Below, piece by piece: positions 26,919 through 35,163 of a DNA stretch of 64,000 bases. How positions within the stretch are numbered: position 1 is the stretch's first letter; every line of letters begins with the position of its first letter. A program made the position numbers and the translations under genes. The stretch is from positions 186,001-250,000 of the forward strand of contig NZ_BSPP01000004.1 in the NCBI RefSeq assembly GCF_030161095.1. Direction: 5' to 3'. The stretch comes from Cypionkella aquatica (lineage in GTDB: Bacteria; Pseudomonadota; Alphaproteobacteria; Rhodobacterales; Rhodobacteraceae). The notes under the pieces were generated by a model, which saw only the letters and a program-made list of their open reading frames with translations, was not told the DNA's origin and made no database searches.

Positions 26919-27007
26919 AATCTGGCCGCGCCTGACTTGGCTGGCGCGGAAACGCGCCTGCCACGGGCAGGCAGGCGCGGCCAGATTTGTCTGCGGCCAA
27001 ATCTGGC
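26919..27007. repeat. Branched palindromic element with alternative pairing, upstream of glpK
   Basis: AATCTGGCCGCGCCTG (26919-26934) pairs perfectly over 16 bp with 26972-26987. The enclosed DNA forms two adjoining hairpins, GGCGCG-GAAA-CGCGCC (26943-26958, a GNRA-type tetraloop) and CCTGCC-ACG-GGCAGG (26957-26971; they share two bases). The 3' arm can instead pair downstream: GCCAGATTTG (26980-26989) with CAAATCTGGC (26998-27007). Two exclusive folds are therefore possible. It ends 160 bp before glpK. Could be a leader switch, a structured RNA or a palindromic repeat. Confidence 0.6.
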
Positions 27008-27166
27008 AAGACAAAACGCCATTTCCCTCCAAACCAAACCTGCTCTACGCTCGCCTGCAATCCAGCCTAAACCTGCTCAGAACTTAGAAAATCCCTAAAT
27101 CCACCACCCCAACCCGCTGATATACCAAAAAGTCCCGCGTTAGGACCACACCACCCCGGAGGCCAC

Positions 27167-28651
27167 ATGACCCACATCCTCGCCATCGACCAAGGCACCA
27201 CCTCGTCCCGCGCGATTCTGTTTGATGCGGGCCTGAAAGTGATCTCCTCTGCCCAACAGGAATTCCCCCAGCACTACCCCCAGCCCGGCTGGGTTGAACA
27301 TGACCCGGCAGACCTGTGGTCCACGGTCGCCGCCACGACCCGCGCTGCCATTGAGAAATCCGGCATCCCTGCCCGTGACATCGCCGCCATCGGCATCACC
27401 AACCAACGCGAGACCACCCTGCTGTGGGACCGCGCCACCGGCCATCCCCTGCACAACGCCATCGTCTGGCAAGATCGCCGCACCGCTGACACCTGCACCG
27501 CCCTGAAAGAGGCAGGGCACGAGCCGATGATCACCGCGAAAACCGGGCTGCTGCTCGACCCCTACTTCTCGGGCACCAAACTGAAATGGCTGCTGGATAC
27601 CATCCCCAATGCCCGCGCCCGCGCAAGCGCCGGAGAACTCGCGTTTGGGACCGTCGATACCTACCTCATCTGGCAACTGACCGGTGGGCGCACCCATGCC
27701 ACCGATGCCACCAACGCCGCCCGCACCCTTCTTTACAACATCGCCGAAGGACGCTGGGATGCCGATATCTGCGCCCTGCTGGACATCCCGATGCAATTGC
27801 TGCCCGAGGTCCGCGACAGCTCGGCTGATTTCGGCCTGACCCGTGCTGATCTGTTCGGCCACGAAATCCCGATCCTAGGCGTTGCAGGCGATCAACAGGC
27901 CGCCACGGTTGGCCAAGCATGCTTTGATCCCGGCATGATGAAATCCACCTATGGCACCGGATGCTTTGCCTTGCTGAACACCGGCGACAAGATGGTGCCG
28001 TCGAAGAACCGCTTGCTGACCACCATCGCCTATCAGTTGGACGGCAAGCCGACCTATGCGCTGGAGGGCTCGATCTTTATCGCGGGTGCGGTGGTGCAAT
28101 GGCTGCGCGACGGTCTTAAGATCATCCGCGACGCCAAGGAAACCCAGCCCCTTGCCGAAGCCGCCGACCCTGCCCAAGACGTGATCCTTGTGCCGGCTTT
28201 CACCGGGCTTGGTGCGCCCTATTGGCGGCCTGATTGCCGGGGGGCGATCTATGGGCTGAACCGCAATTCGGGGCCTGCCGAGCTGGCGAAAGCCGCCTTG
28301 GAAAGCGTCGGCTATCAGACCCGCGATCTGCTAGAGGCGATGCGCGCCGATTGGGGCGTGGCCGCAGAGGGCGTGTTGCGGGTCGATGGCGGGATGACGG
28401 CATCCGACTGGGCCATGCAGTTTTTGTCTGACATTCTGGGCGCCCCGGTGGATCGTCCAGTGATCACCGAAACCACCGCCTTGGGCGCGGCTTATCTGGC
28501 CGGGCTGAAGGCCGGGATTTGCCCGAAGCCTGCGGATTTCCAGAAATCATGGGCGCTGCAACATCGCTTTGCGCCGCAGATGGATGCCACCACACGGGAT
28601 CAGAAATACGCCCGCTGGAGCCGTGCTGTGGCGGCGACAATGGCGGTTTAA
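27167..28651 (+). CDS. glpK: Glycerol kinase (GlpK)
   Basis: Phosphorylates imported glycerol with ATP to glycerol 3-phosphate, the substrate of GlpD and the inducer of GlpR. 494 residues, FGGY family: phosphate-1 motif [47 protein letters not shown], and the C-terminal FGGY signature around [17 protein letters not shown] precedes the ATG. Separated from glpV by 436 bp with a terminator, so it probably has its own promoter. Confidence 0.96.
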   Translation: MTHILAIDQGTTSSRAILFDAGLKVISSAQQEFPQHYPQPGWVEHDPADLWSTVAATTRAAIEKSGIPARDIAAIGITNQRETTLLWDRATGHPLHNAIVWQDRRTADTCTALKEAGHEPMITAKTGLLLDPYFSGTKLKWLLDTIPNARARASAGELAFGTVDTYLIWQLTGGRTHATDATNAARTLLYNIAEGRWDADICALLDIPMQLLPEVRDSSADFGLTRADLFGHEIPILGVAGDQQAATVGQACFDPGMMKSTYGTGCFALLNTGDKMVPSKNRLLTTIAYQLDGKPTYALEGSIFIAGAVVQWLRDGLKIIRDAKETQPLAEAADPAQDVILVPAFTGLGAPYWRPDCRGAIYGLNRNSGPAELAKAALESVGYQTRDLLEAMRADWGVAAEGVLRVDGGMTASDWAMQFLSDILGAPVDRPVITETTALGAAYLAGLKAGICPKPADFQKSWALQHRFAPQMDATTRDQKYARWSRAVAATMAV

Positions 28652-28653
28652 TC

Positions 28654-28669
28654 TGTCCCAGCTGGGACA
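28654..28669. terminator. 16-bp palindrome after glpK, likely terminator
   Basis: TGTCCCAGCTGGGACA begins 2 bp after the glpK stop codon and is followed by ATTTTCT, so it can act as a short intrinsic terminator. It has the TGTCC-N6-GGACA form of the palindromes at 4012 and 60763. Confidence 0.6.
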
Positions 28670-28733
28670 ATTTTCTATAGGGTGTGGTTTTGTGAAATCA
28701 CACCACATCATGTTGTTTTTTACGCATGAAAAA

Positions 28734-28764
28734 GCCCGGTCGCAAAGCAAAACTGCGACCGGGC
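28734..28764 (-). terminator. Intrinsic terminator of the leftward binding-protein operon
   Basis: GCCCGGTCGCA (28734-28744) and TGCGACCGGGC (28754-28764) form an 11-bp perfect stem. Read on the minus strand it is followed by TTTTT and lies about 20 bp after the stop of the substrate-binding protein. Confidence 0.8.
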
Positions 28765-28784
28765 CTGAAGGTGTCGTTTAGAGG

Positions 28785-30032
28785 TTACTTGACCTGCGCC
28801 TTGACGGTTTCGACATCGGTGGTCGACATTTCACCCACGGTTGTCACCACGCCGTCAACGATCTGCCACAGCCGGAACGGCCCTGCGATATCGCCGTATT
28901 GGTCAAAGTTGACCGGGCCGATGACGCCTTCGTAGCGGATCGCTTTGCCTTCGGCGATCAACTTCAGCGCCTTGGCAAACTCGTCCTTGCCCGCGTGGAT
29001 CACCTCGCCCGCCGGATCGACGGCTTTGCGCAAAGCCTCGGGCAGTTTGGCGGCGTCGGGGCCGCCTGCGATGGCCACGGCAAGGCCCACCAAAGCGCCC
29101 GCGTCATAGCTGCGGTCGGCGGCGGGCGCTGCCGGATCAAGACCCGAAAACGCATTGTAATTGGCGTTGAAATACTCGGTCGAGGCGGTGGGATTGGTGC
29201 CCGAAGAGGTGCCAAACGCGTTGCCAAGATACTCTTTGCCGACCGCTGCGATGAAATCTTCGCTGTTCATGCCATCGTTCAGCAGGAATTTCTGCACCCC
29301 GCCCTGCGACACCCAAGTGCGTGCGATGGTCGCGCCATCAATCGGATCAGAGATCAGATACAGCGCATCCGGCTCGCCCGCCATCGCGGCGGTGACTTCG
29401 GACGCATAGCTGGATTGCTTGGCGTTATAGGGCGTGACGGACACCACGGTGCCGCCCAAAGCGGTGTAGGGGTCGCTGAATTCCTTGACCAGATTGACGC
29501 CGAAATCGTTGTTCTGATGAATGATCACGATTTTCTTCATGCCGTTGTCGATGGCGAATTTCGCCGCAGCCACACCTTGCAGTGCATCCGAGGTGATGGT
29601 GCGGAAGAACACACCGTTGGTTTTGCCTTCGCGGCCCAGCGCGGTCAGGGTCGGAGAAGAGGATGCGGGCGAGACTTGCAGAACCTTTGCCGGGCCCGTG
29701 ACCGAGGTGAGGATCGGGATAGACATCGGGCTGATGATGCCGCCGATGATTGCGGGCACTTTGGCGACCTGCACCAGTTGCGTGGCGGCATCAACCGCGA
29801 CATTGGCTTGGGTCTGGCTGTCGCGGGTATCGGTTTTCAGCATACAGCCCGCAACGCCGCCTGCGTCGTTCAGATCGCGGAACGCCATTTCCACAGATTT
29901 AGCACCGGCTTGACCGTAGGCACCTGCCTCGCCGGTCAGTTCAAGCACAAGGCCGATGGTGATGTCGCAGGCTTGGGCGGCGGCGGGCAGCAGCGCCAAG
30001 GCTGCGACGGTGGCGAGGAGTGTTTTTTTCAT
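28785..30032 (-). CDS. Branched-chain-amino-acid-type ABC substrate-binding protein
   Basis: 415 residues, Leu/Ile/Val-binding (peripla_BP_6) family. Signal peptide MKKTLLATVAALALLPAAAQA, then CDITIGLVLELTGEAGAYGQ, IIGGIISPMSIPILTSVT and IVIIHQNNDFGVNLVKEF. Binds an unidentified solute for the divergent livG-livF-livH-livM transporter 2.7 kb away; the family also carries urea, amides and aromatic acids, so the name does not fix the ligand. Last gene of the leftward operon, set off from the aldo/keto reductase by 85 bp containing a strong hairpin. Confidence 0.9.
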   Translation of the reverse strand: MKKTLLATVAALALLPAAAQACDITIGLVLELTGEAGAYGQAGAKSVEMAFRDLNDAGGVAGCMLKTDTRDSQTQANVAVDAATQLVQVAKVPAIIGGIISPMSIPILTSVTGPAKVLQVSPASSSPTLTALGREGKTNGVFFRTITSDALQGVAAAKFAIDNGMKKIVIIHQNNDFGVNLVKEFSDPYTALGGTVVSVTPYNAKQSSYASEVTAAMAGEPDALYLISDPIDGATIARTWVSQGGVQKFLLNDGMNSEDFIAAVGKEYLGNAFGTSSGTNPTASTEYFNANYNAFSGLDPAAPAADRSYDAGALVGLAVAIAGGPDAAKLPEALRKAVDPAGEVIHAGKDEFAKALKLIAEGKAIRYEGVIGPVNFDQYGDIAGPFRLWQIVDGVVTTVGEMSTTDVETVKAQVK

Positions 30033-30080
30033 TTTGTGTCTCTCTGTTGCGAAGTTGGGATTGTTACCCTTGTTTTATTT

Positions 30081-30105
30081 CCGCCGGGCTGGGCCTGCCC
30101 GGCGG
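30081..30105 (-). promoter_or_regulatory. Intercistronic hairpin ahead of the substrate-binding protein gene
   Basis: CCGCCGGGC (30081-30089) and GCCCGGCGG (30097-30105) make a perfect 9-bp stem. In the minus-strand transcript it is followed by A-rich, not U-rich, sequence. As with glpV, it separates the binding-protein gene from the rest of its operon. Confidence 0.5.
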
Positions 30106-30117
30106 CTGTTTCGCGCC

Positions 30118-31170
30118 TTAACTTGCGGCGTTGAGGTTGTATTTGATGATATTGCCGTGGCGACCGTGGCGGTCACGTTCCAGCGTGTAGGTGTCGCCTT
30201 CGGGGATCTGGCCTTGGGCTTGCACGGCGGCAATCTCGGCCAGATCTTGCGGCGTCAGCGTCAGTTCTGAAATCGCCACGTTGCGCGCCAAATGGCTGCG
30301 GTTGCGCGCGCCAACGATCACGGCGGCGACGGCGGGGCGGTTCAGCATCGCCGCACTGGCGACTGTGGCGATATCTGACCCGTGCCTGTCGGCGATGCGG
30401 CGCAGGGTTTGCAGCAGGCTCTGGAACAGATCCCAGCCGCCGAAATCGTCAATGATCAGCTTGTATTTGGTCAGGGAACGGTTTTCCAGCGGGTGCTGCG
30501 GCTCTGCTTGCCCCAGCCAAGGATCGCCCAAGAAGCCGCCCGCAACGGTGCCATAACACAGGATCGACATATCGTTTGCGCTGGCGGCTTTCGCCAAAAG
30601 CCGTTCGGCGCGCAGATCAATCAGGCTGTATTGCACCTGCATCGACACCAAAGGCACGCCGGAGTTGATGATTTCCAAGCTGGTTGCGGTGTCAAAATTG
30701 GTGCCGCCGACATGCGCAACTTTGCCTTCAAGCCGAAGCTCGTTCAGCCAGCCGATCGCGTCAAGATAGCGCGGCACGGTGTAATCCCACCAGTGAAACT
30801 GCACCAGATCAAGACGCTCGGTCTGCAGGCGTTTCAGCGAGGTCTCCACGATGCCCCGGATATAGGAGCGATCCACAGTGGCGAGGCGGGACAGGTCGGG
30901 CACCAGTTTTGTGTGCACTTTCATACGCGCCAAAGCATCCGCGCCAAAGCGGTTGGCGTATTCTGTGCGGAATTGGCCGATCAGCTCTTCAACGCCGGTA
31001 TAGATGTCGGCGCAATCAAACGTGGTGATACCGGCCTCGGCAAAGGCGATCATATCCTCGATCTGGGCGGCGGCATCGACGGGGCCGTGGCCGCCTGCCA
31101 ATTGCCAGCCGCCCCGGATCACGCGGGAAATTTCGTGGCCGGGGCGCAGGGTGATGCGGGAAACGGTCAT
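30118..31170 (-). CDS. Aldo/keto reductase
   Basis: 350 residues, (beta/alpha)8 NADPH-dependent oxidoreductase. The catalytic tetrad can be placed: Asp52 and Tyr57 in FDCADIYTG, Lys88 in KVHTKLV and His126 in LVQFHWWDY. The C-terminus binds cofactor (VAAVIVGARNRSHLARNV). GGAGGAAGA abuts the ATG, whose start overlaps the stop of the TIGR04076 gene (ATGA). Probably reduces or oxidises a carbonyl/alcohol intermediate derived from the imported compound. Substrate unknown. Confidence 0.9.
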   Translation of the reverse strand: MTVSRITLRPGHEISRVIRGGWQLAGGHGPVDAAAQIEDMIAFAEAGITTFDCADIYTGVEELIGQFRTEYANRFGADALARMKVHTKLVPDLSRLATVDRSYIRGIVETSLKRLQTERLDLVQFHWWDYTVPRYLDAIGWLNELRLEGKVAHVGGTNFDTATSLEIINSGVPLVSMQVQYSLIDLRAERLLAKAASANDMSILCYGTVAGGFLGDPWLGQAEPQHPLENRSLTKYKLIIDDFGGWDLFQSLLQTLRRIADRHGSDIATVASAAMLNRPAVAAVIVGARNRSHLARNVAISELTLTPQDLAEIAAVQAQGQIPEGDTYTLERDRHGRHGNIIKYNLNAAS

Positions 31171-31508
31171 TCTTCCTCCGATGGCAGGGGCACGGCGGTG
31201 GTGTCGGCATGGCTGAAGCTGCGTTTGCCGATGCGGGAGATGCGGAACCGCGAGGGGCAATGCGGATCGGGGCAGGCGATTTCGGCGTCAGAGGTCATCC
31301 AATCATGCGGGTGGGTCTGGCGCTGTTTGGCGGGCAGCAGCGGCATGATGGCCGACAGCGAATAGATCGAGAAACTTTGGCCCGGCGGCAGGTGCAACTG
31401 TTCGCCGCGCAACTCGAACCAATCGCCGACGGTGCCGCAGTAGATCTTGGCACCCTCGGGGGCTACGATTTCGACCCGCAGATCGTAGAGTTCAAAGCTA
31501 TCGTCCAT
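31167..31508 (-). CDS. TIGR04076 family protein
   Basis: 113 residues from MDDSFELYDLRVEIVAPEGA. Family blocks: CGTVGDWFELRGEQLHLPPG, YSLSAIMPLLPAKQRQTHPHDWM and the two-cysteine CPDPHCPSRFRISRIG near the end, possibly a metal site with the earlier Cys. Function not established for the family. Two adjacent ATGs exist; GGAG is 5 bases from the second, which is chosen. It overlaps the genes on both sides (TGA/ATG), so it is tightly coupled with DUF3830 and the reductase. Confidence 0.85.
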   Translation of the reverse strand: MDDSFELYDLRVEIVAPEGAKIYCGTVGDWFELRGEQLHLPPGQSFSIYSLSAIMPLLPAKQRQTHPHDWMTSDAEIACPDPHCPSRFRISRIGKRSFSHADTTAVPLPSEEE

Positions 31509-31984
31509 CATGGCTCCAATGCGAAAGTGATCTCGCAAGCGCCGCTGCGACGGATGCGGTTGCAGGCGTCGGCGAGGGATGCGCGGTCTTCGGGGCGCAC
31601 TTGGGCGATAACGGACCCCGCGTGCCAGCCGATCGGGAACAGCATCCGCGCGCCGGGGCCGTAGAACAGGCCGATGTCAAAGATCGGATCGGGATTGCCA
31701 CCCCAGACCCGTGCCGGGATATAGGCCAGCACAATATCGCCCGGCTGCGGGTTCAGCGTGGCATTTTCGGGTGGCAGGGGTTGGGCGTAGGCGGCCCCTG
31801 CCAAATGAGGCGGCGGGATCGGGCAGGAAATCTCGGGGCCAGTCCACATTGCATGCAGGCCGGGGACGTGGCGAGGCGTGGCGAGGTAAGCGCGCAGAAA
31901 GGCGATGTTTTCCGGGGCTTTGGCATCCAGAAATTCGGCTTTCACCGAAAGATCGGCGCTGGGGCAGGTGATCAGCAGGCTCAT
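31508..31984 (-). CDS. DUF3830 family protein (cyclophilin-like fold family)
   Basis: 158 residues. Matches the DUF3830 pattern: HAMWTGPEISCPIPPPH, LPPENATLNPQPGDIVLAYI and IGLFYGPGARMLFPIGWHAG. Family members have a cyclophilin-like barrel and sit near catabolic genes, without an assigned reaction. The start overlaps the GntR stop (ATGA); the stop overlaps the TIGR04076 start. Presumably an enzyme or chaperone of the pathway served by this cluster. Confidence 0.8.
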   Translation of the reverse strand: MSLLITCPSADLSVKAEFLDAKAPENIAFLRAYLATPRHVPGLHAMWTGPEISCPIPPPHLAGAAYAQPLPPENATLNPQPGDIVLAYIPARVWGGNPDPIFDIGLFYGPGARMLFPIGWHAGSVIAQVRPEDRASLADACNRIRRSGACEITFALEP

Positions 31985-32676
31985 GCGGCTTCCTCTTGTT
32001 GCAGTTTGTCGCGCAGATAGGCGAAGGGACGGCTGATGTCGGCGACCAAGGCGGCGCGGGCGGCAGCGCCATCGCCCCGGTGCAGTGCCGACAGAATATC
32101 GTTGTGAAACCGCGCGGCATCCTGCGCTCCGGCTTCGGAAAAGGCATAGATCGCGGCGCGGGTCAGCGGGCCGGATTGCAACCACAGGCTTTCGATCATC
32201 GGGATCAGAACGGTCGAGCCGCAGGCGCGGTAAATCTCAAAATGGAAAGCGTGGTTTAACGTGACTTCGCGGTCCACCGCCGCGGGATCGCCCCCTTGGC
32301 GCATTTCTTCCCATTCGGCCATGATCACCCCAATGGTCGCCAAAAGCTGCGGCGTCATCCGGCTTGCTGCAAGGCTCATCGCCTCACCCTCCAGCAGCAC
32401 GCGGGTGCGCAGCAGGTCTTCGATGCGTTCAAGCGTGATGGGCGGGACGCGGATGGTGCGGTTTGGCATAGCTTCGAGCGCCTGTTCGGTGATCAGGCGG
32501 CCAAGCGCGTCGCGCACCGGCATGGTTGAGGTCGCCAAGGCATCGGCCAACTGGCGGATCGTCAGCACCTGCCCCGGCGCGAACAGCCCGCCGATCAACG
32601 CCCGGCGCAGTTCCTGATAGACCCGGTCTTGCACCGTATCGCGGCCAACCGGGGCCAATCCGACAGCTGTTTCCAC
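31981..32676 (-). CDS. GntR/FadR-type transcriptional regulator with FCD domain
   Basis: 231 residues. N-terminal winged helix of GntR type (VQDRVYQELRRALIGGLFAP, LTIRQLADALATSTMPVRDA, LGRLITEQALEAMPNRTIRV). The C-terminal FCD helical domain has the usual metal/ligand histidines (LNHAFHFEIYRACGS, AARFHNDILSAL). It heads the leftward operon and faces the transporter operon, and likely represses both from the TGTGATCA sites until its ligand appears. Confidence 0.9.
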   Translation of the reverse strand: METAVGLAPVGRDTVQDRVYQELRRALIGGLFAPGQVLTIRQLADALATSTMPVRDALGRLITEQALEAMPNRTIRVPPITLERIEDLLRTRVLLEGEAMSLAASRMTPQLLATIGVIMAEWEEMRQGGDPAAVDREVTLNHAFHFEIYRACGSTVLIPMIESLWLQSGPLTRAAIYAFSEAGAQDAARFHNDILSALHRGDGAAARAALVADISRPFAYLRDKLQQEEAA

Positions 32677-32729
32677 CCTGATTCCCTCCGGTGACGAATC
32701 ACTTGCTTTTCAGAATTAGACGCTTCTAC

Positions 32730-32754
32730 TGTGATCAAATCAAGTGTGATCACA
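32730..32754. promoter_or_regulatory. Candidate GntR operator pair
   Basis: TGTGATCA at 32730-32737 recurs exactly 15 bp later as the perfect palindrome TGTGATCACA (32745-32754), with another ATCA at 32756. The pair lies in the 98-bp gap between gntR and livG. The first copy overlaps a possible -10 (TACTGT, 32727-32732) of a promoter with TTGCTT at 32703. FadR-type regulators bind palindromes of this kind. Confidence 0.65.
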
Positions 32755-32774
32755 GATCAAACATCAGAGGCACC

Positions 32775-33548
32775 ATGGCGGCTGAGACAGTTCTAGAGGC
32801 GCAGGGGTTGACCAAACGCTTTGGCGGCGTGGCGGCGGTGAATGGCATGTCGCTGTCGGTCGGCAAGGGCGAGATTCTGGGACTGATCGGGCCGAATGGC
32901 GCGGGCAAGACCACGATGTTTGACCTGCTGGCAGGATCGGTTGGCGTAAGCGCAGGCACGATCCGGCTGATGGGCCGCGATATTACCGGAGAGCCTGCGC
33001 ACAAGCGTCTGGCGGGTGGCATGGCGCGGACGTTTCAAATTCCGCGTCCGTTTCCTGAGCTGACTTTGCTGGAAAACATGCTGATCGCGCGGCAGGCGCA
33101 GACGGGTGAGCGGCTTTGGGCGAATTTCACCGCGCCACGCCGGATTGCAGCGGAAGAAGCGGCGGCCAAGGAAAAGGCATTGGGATTGCTGGATCTGGTG
33201 GCACTGCGGCGCTTGGCGGATGAGCCTGCGCGGGTGCTGTCGGGCGGGCAACGCAAGCTGTTGGAATTGGCCCGCGTGATGATGGCCGACCCCAAGGTGA
33301 TCTTGCTGGACGAACCTGCGGCGGGGGTGAACCCGGCTTTGCTAGAGGTGCTGATCGCGCGGATCCAAGAGATCAACGCAAGCGGCGTCACCTTTGTGCT
33401 GATCGAGCATAACATCGACATGGTGTCGCGGCTGTGCAGCCGCATCGTCGTGATGGCGCAAGGTGCGCTGCTGTTTCAGGGCCGCCCGGATGAAGTGGCG
33501 CGCGAGCCTCGGGTGATTGAAGCATATCTGGGGGGCAGCGGCGCATGA
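32775..33548 (+). CDS. livG: ABC transporter ATPase, LivG type
   Basis: 257 residues. Walker A GPNGAGKTT, signature LSGGQRKLLELARVMM, Walker B VILLDEPAAGVNP and switch His in VLIEHNIDMV. The LivG-type C-terminal tail is present (VIEAYLGG). Start 32775 has AGAGG four bases upstream; the longer in-frame start at 32691 would run through the operator. First gene of the rightward transporter operon; overlaps livF by ATGA. Symbol given by family; the solute need not be leucine. Confidence 0.88.
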   Translation: MAAETVLEAQGLTKRFGGVAAVNGMSLSVGKGEILGLIGPNGAGKTTMFDLLAGSVGVSAGTIRLMGRDITGEPAHKRLAGGMARTFQIPRPFPELTLLENMLIARQAQTGERLWANFTAPRRIAAEEAAAKEKALGLLDLVALRRLADEPARVLSGGQRKLLELARVMMADPKVILLDEPAAGVNPALLEVLIARIQEINASGVTFVLIEHNIDMVSRLCSRIVVMAQGALLFQGRPDEVAREPRVIEAYLGGSGA

Positions 33549-34270
33549 GCATTTTGCAGGTCAGTGCTTTGGTTGCGGGATACGAGCCGGGGCTATCCAT
33601 CGTCAAAGGCGCGTCAATGCACGCAGCCGAAGCCGAGATTGTGGTTATCCTTGGCCCGAATGGCGCGGGGAAATCCAGCTTTATCAAGGCTATCGCCGGG
33701 CTGGTGCCGATTTCAGGCGGTCAGGTTCTGCTGGATGGCCGCGATATCACAATGGTGCCTGCGCATCTGAAAATCCGTCAAGGTCTGGCGTTTGTGCCGC
33801 AGACCGAGAACATTTTTCCGCTGATGACCGTCGAAGAAAACCTGCATGTCGCGGGCGGTATTCTGCCACGGCCAGAGGTCGCGCCGCGCATTGCCGAGAT
33901 GTTTGACACGTTTCCAGACCTTGCCCGCCAGCGCGCTTTGATGGCAGGCAGCTTGTCGGGCGGGCAGCGGCAGATGCTGGCGGTGGCGCGGGCGCTGATC
34001 GTGCGGCCCCGGGTGTTGATGCTGGATGAACCCTCGGCGGGCCTGTCGCCAAAACTGGTCGAGCAGGTGTTCGCGCAGCTGTCGGCGATCCGGCAGGCAG
34101 GATTGACGATTGTGCTGGTGGAGCAGAACGCGCGGGCCGCGTTGGCCATTGGCGACCGCGCTTATGTGCTGGTCGAGGGCCGCGAGGCGCACGAGGGCCC
34201 CGCCAAAACCCTGTGGGACAACCCTTTGATCGCCGAGTTGTATCTCGGTCACCGCAAGGAGGCATCATGA
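33545..34270 (+). CDS. livF: ABC transporter ATPase, LivF type
   Basis: 241 residues. Walker A GPNGAGKSSFIKAI, signature LSGGQRQMLAVARAL, Walker B VLMLDEPSAGLSP. The H-loop reads VEQNARAA with Gln in place of His, as is normal for LivF. Ends IAELYLGHRKEAS. Overlaps livG and livH by 4 bp on each side. Confidence 0.88.
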   Translation: MSILQVSALVAGYEPGLSIVKGASMHAAEAEIVVILGPNGAGKSSFIKAIAGLVPISGGQVLLDGRDITMVPAHLKIRQGLAFVPQTENIFPLMTVEENLHVAGGILPRPEVAPRIAEMFDTFPDLARQRALMAGSLSGGQRQMLAVARALIVRPRVLMLDEPSAGLSPKLVEQVFAQLSAIRQAGLTIVLVEQNARAALAIGDRAYVLVEGREAHEGPAKTLWDNPLIAELYLGHRKEAS

Positions 34271-35163
34271 ACCTGCAATTTCTGCTGGATGGTCTGATCG
34301 CAGGCTCGATGATCGGACTGGGTGCGATTGGGGTGACGCTGACCTACTCGATCCTGCGGTTTTCCAACTTTGCGCATGGCGATTTCATGGCTTGGGGCGC
34401 TTATGCGGCGCTGGCCGTGGTGGGGGCGATTGGCGGCAGTCTTCCGATGGCACCCTTGTCGTTCGGCTGGCCGTTGTTGCTGGCGATGGTGGTGGCGATG
34501 GGGCTGACGGCACTGCTGGCTTTGACGTTGGACTGGCTGCTGTTCGCAAGGCTGCGGGCGCGCGGGCAGTCGATCATTGTGGTGATGGCGTCGTTTGGCG
34601 CGTCGATGGCGCTGCGCAGTCTGCTGGAGTTCATGTTCACCTCGCGCCCCACCTATTTCTCGCGCGCCATTCAGATTGCGCAGCCGGTGGGATTTGGCAT
34701 CAGGGTGACGGCCGATCAGGTGGCTTTGTTGCTGCTGACTTTGGCGCTGGTGGTGGGGATGCACTTGTTCATGCAGCGCAGTCAGCGCGGGCGCGAGATG
34801 CGGGCCTATAGCCAGAACCCGGCGCTGGCGCGGGTGGTGGGGATCGACGTTGACAAGGTGGTGCGCGCGACCTGGATCATCGGGGCGGCCCTTGCCTGTG
34901 CTTCGGGCGTAATGGTGGGGGTTTTGGTGCAGATCAGGCCGTTGATGGGGCTGGACCTGCTGCTGCCGATCTTTGCGGCGGCGATTTTGGGTGGCATCGG
35001 ATCGGTGCCCGGCGCGGTCTTGGGCGGGCTGATCATTGGGCTATCCGAGGCTGCTGCGGTGCAATTCGTCGGTGCAGAATGGCGGGCGGCGGTGGCGTTC
35101 GTGATCCTGATGGCGGTGCTGTTGGTGCGCCCGATGGGCCTATTCGGAGTGGCAGAGCGATGA
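34267..35163 (+). CDS. livH: ABC transporter permease, LivH type
   Basis: 298 residues, multiple hydrophobic helices. LivH motifs: FLLDGLIAGSMIGLGAIGVT, YSILRFSNFAHGDFMAWGAY and the ATPase-contact region RAYSQNPALARVVGIDVDKV. AAGGAGG precedes the ATG, which overlaps the livF stop. Inner-membrane channel subunit with LivM. Confidence 0.88.
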   Translation: MNLQFLLDGLIAGSMIGLGAIGVTLTYSILRFSNFAHGDFMAWGAYAALAVVGAIGGSLPMAPLSFGWPLLLAMVVAMGLTALLALTLDWLLFARLRARGQSIIVVMASFGASMALRSLLEFMFTSRPTYFSRAIQIAQPVGFGIRVTADQVALLLLTLALVVGMHLFMQRSQRGREMRAYSQNPALARVVGIDVDKVVRATWIIGAALACASGVMVGVLVQIRPLMGLDLLLPIFAAAILGGIGSVPGAVLGGLIIGLSEAAAVQFVGAEWRAAVAFVILMAVLLVRPMGLFGVAER

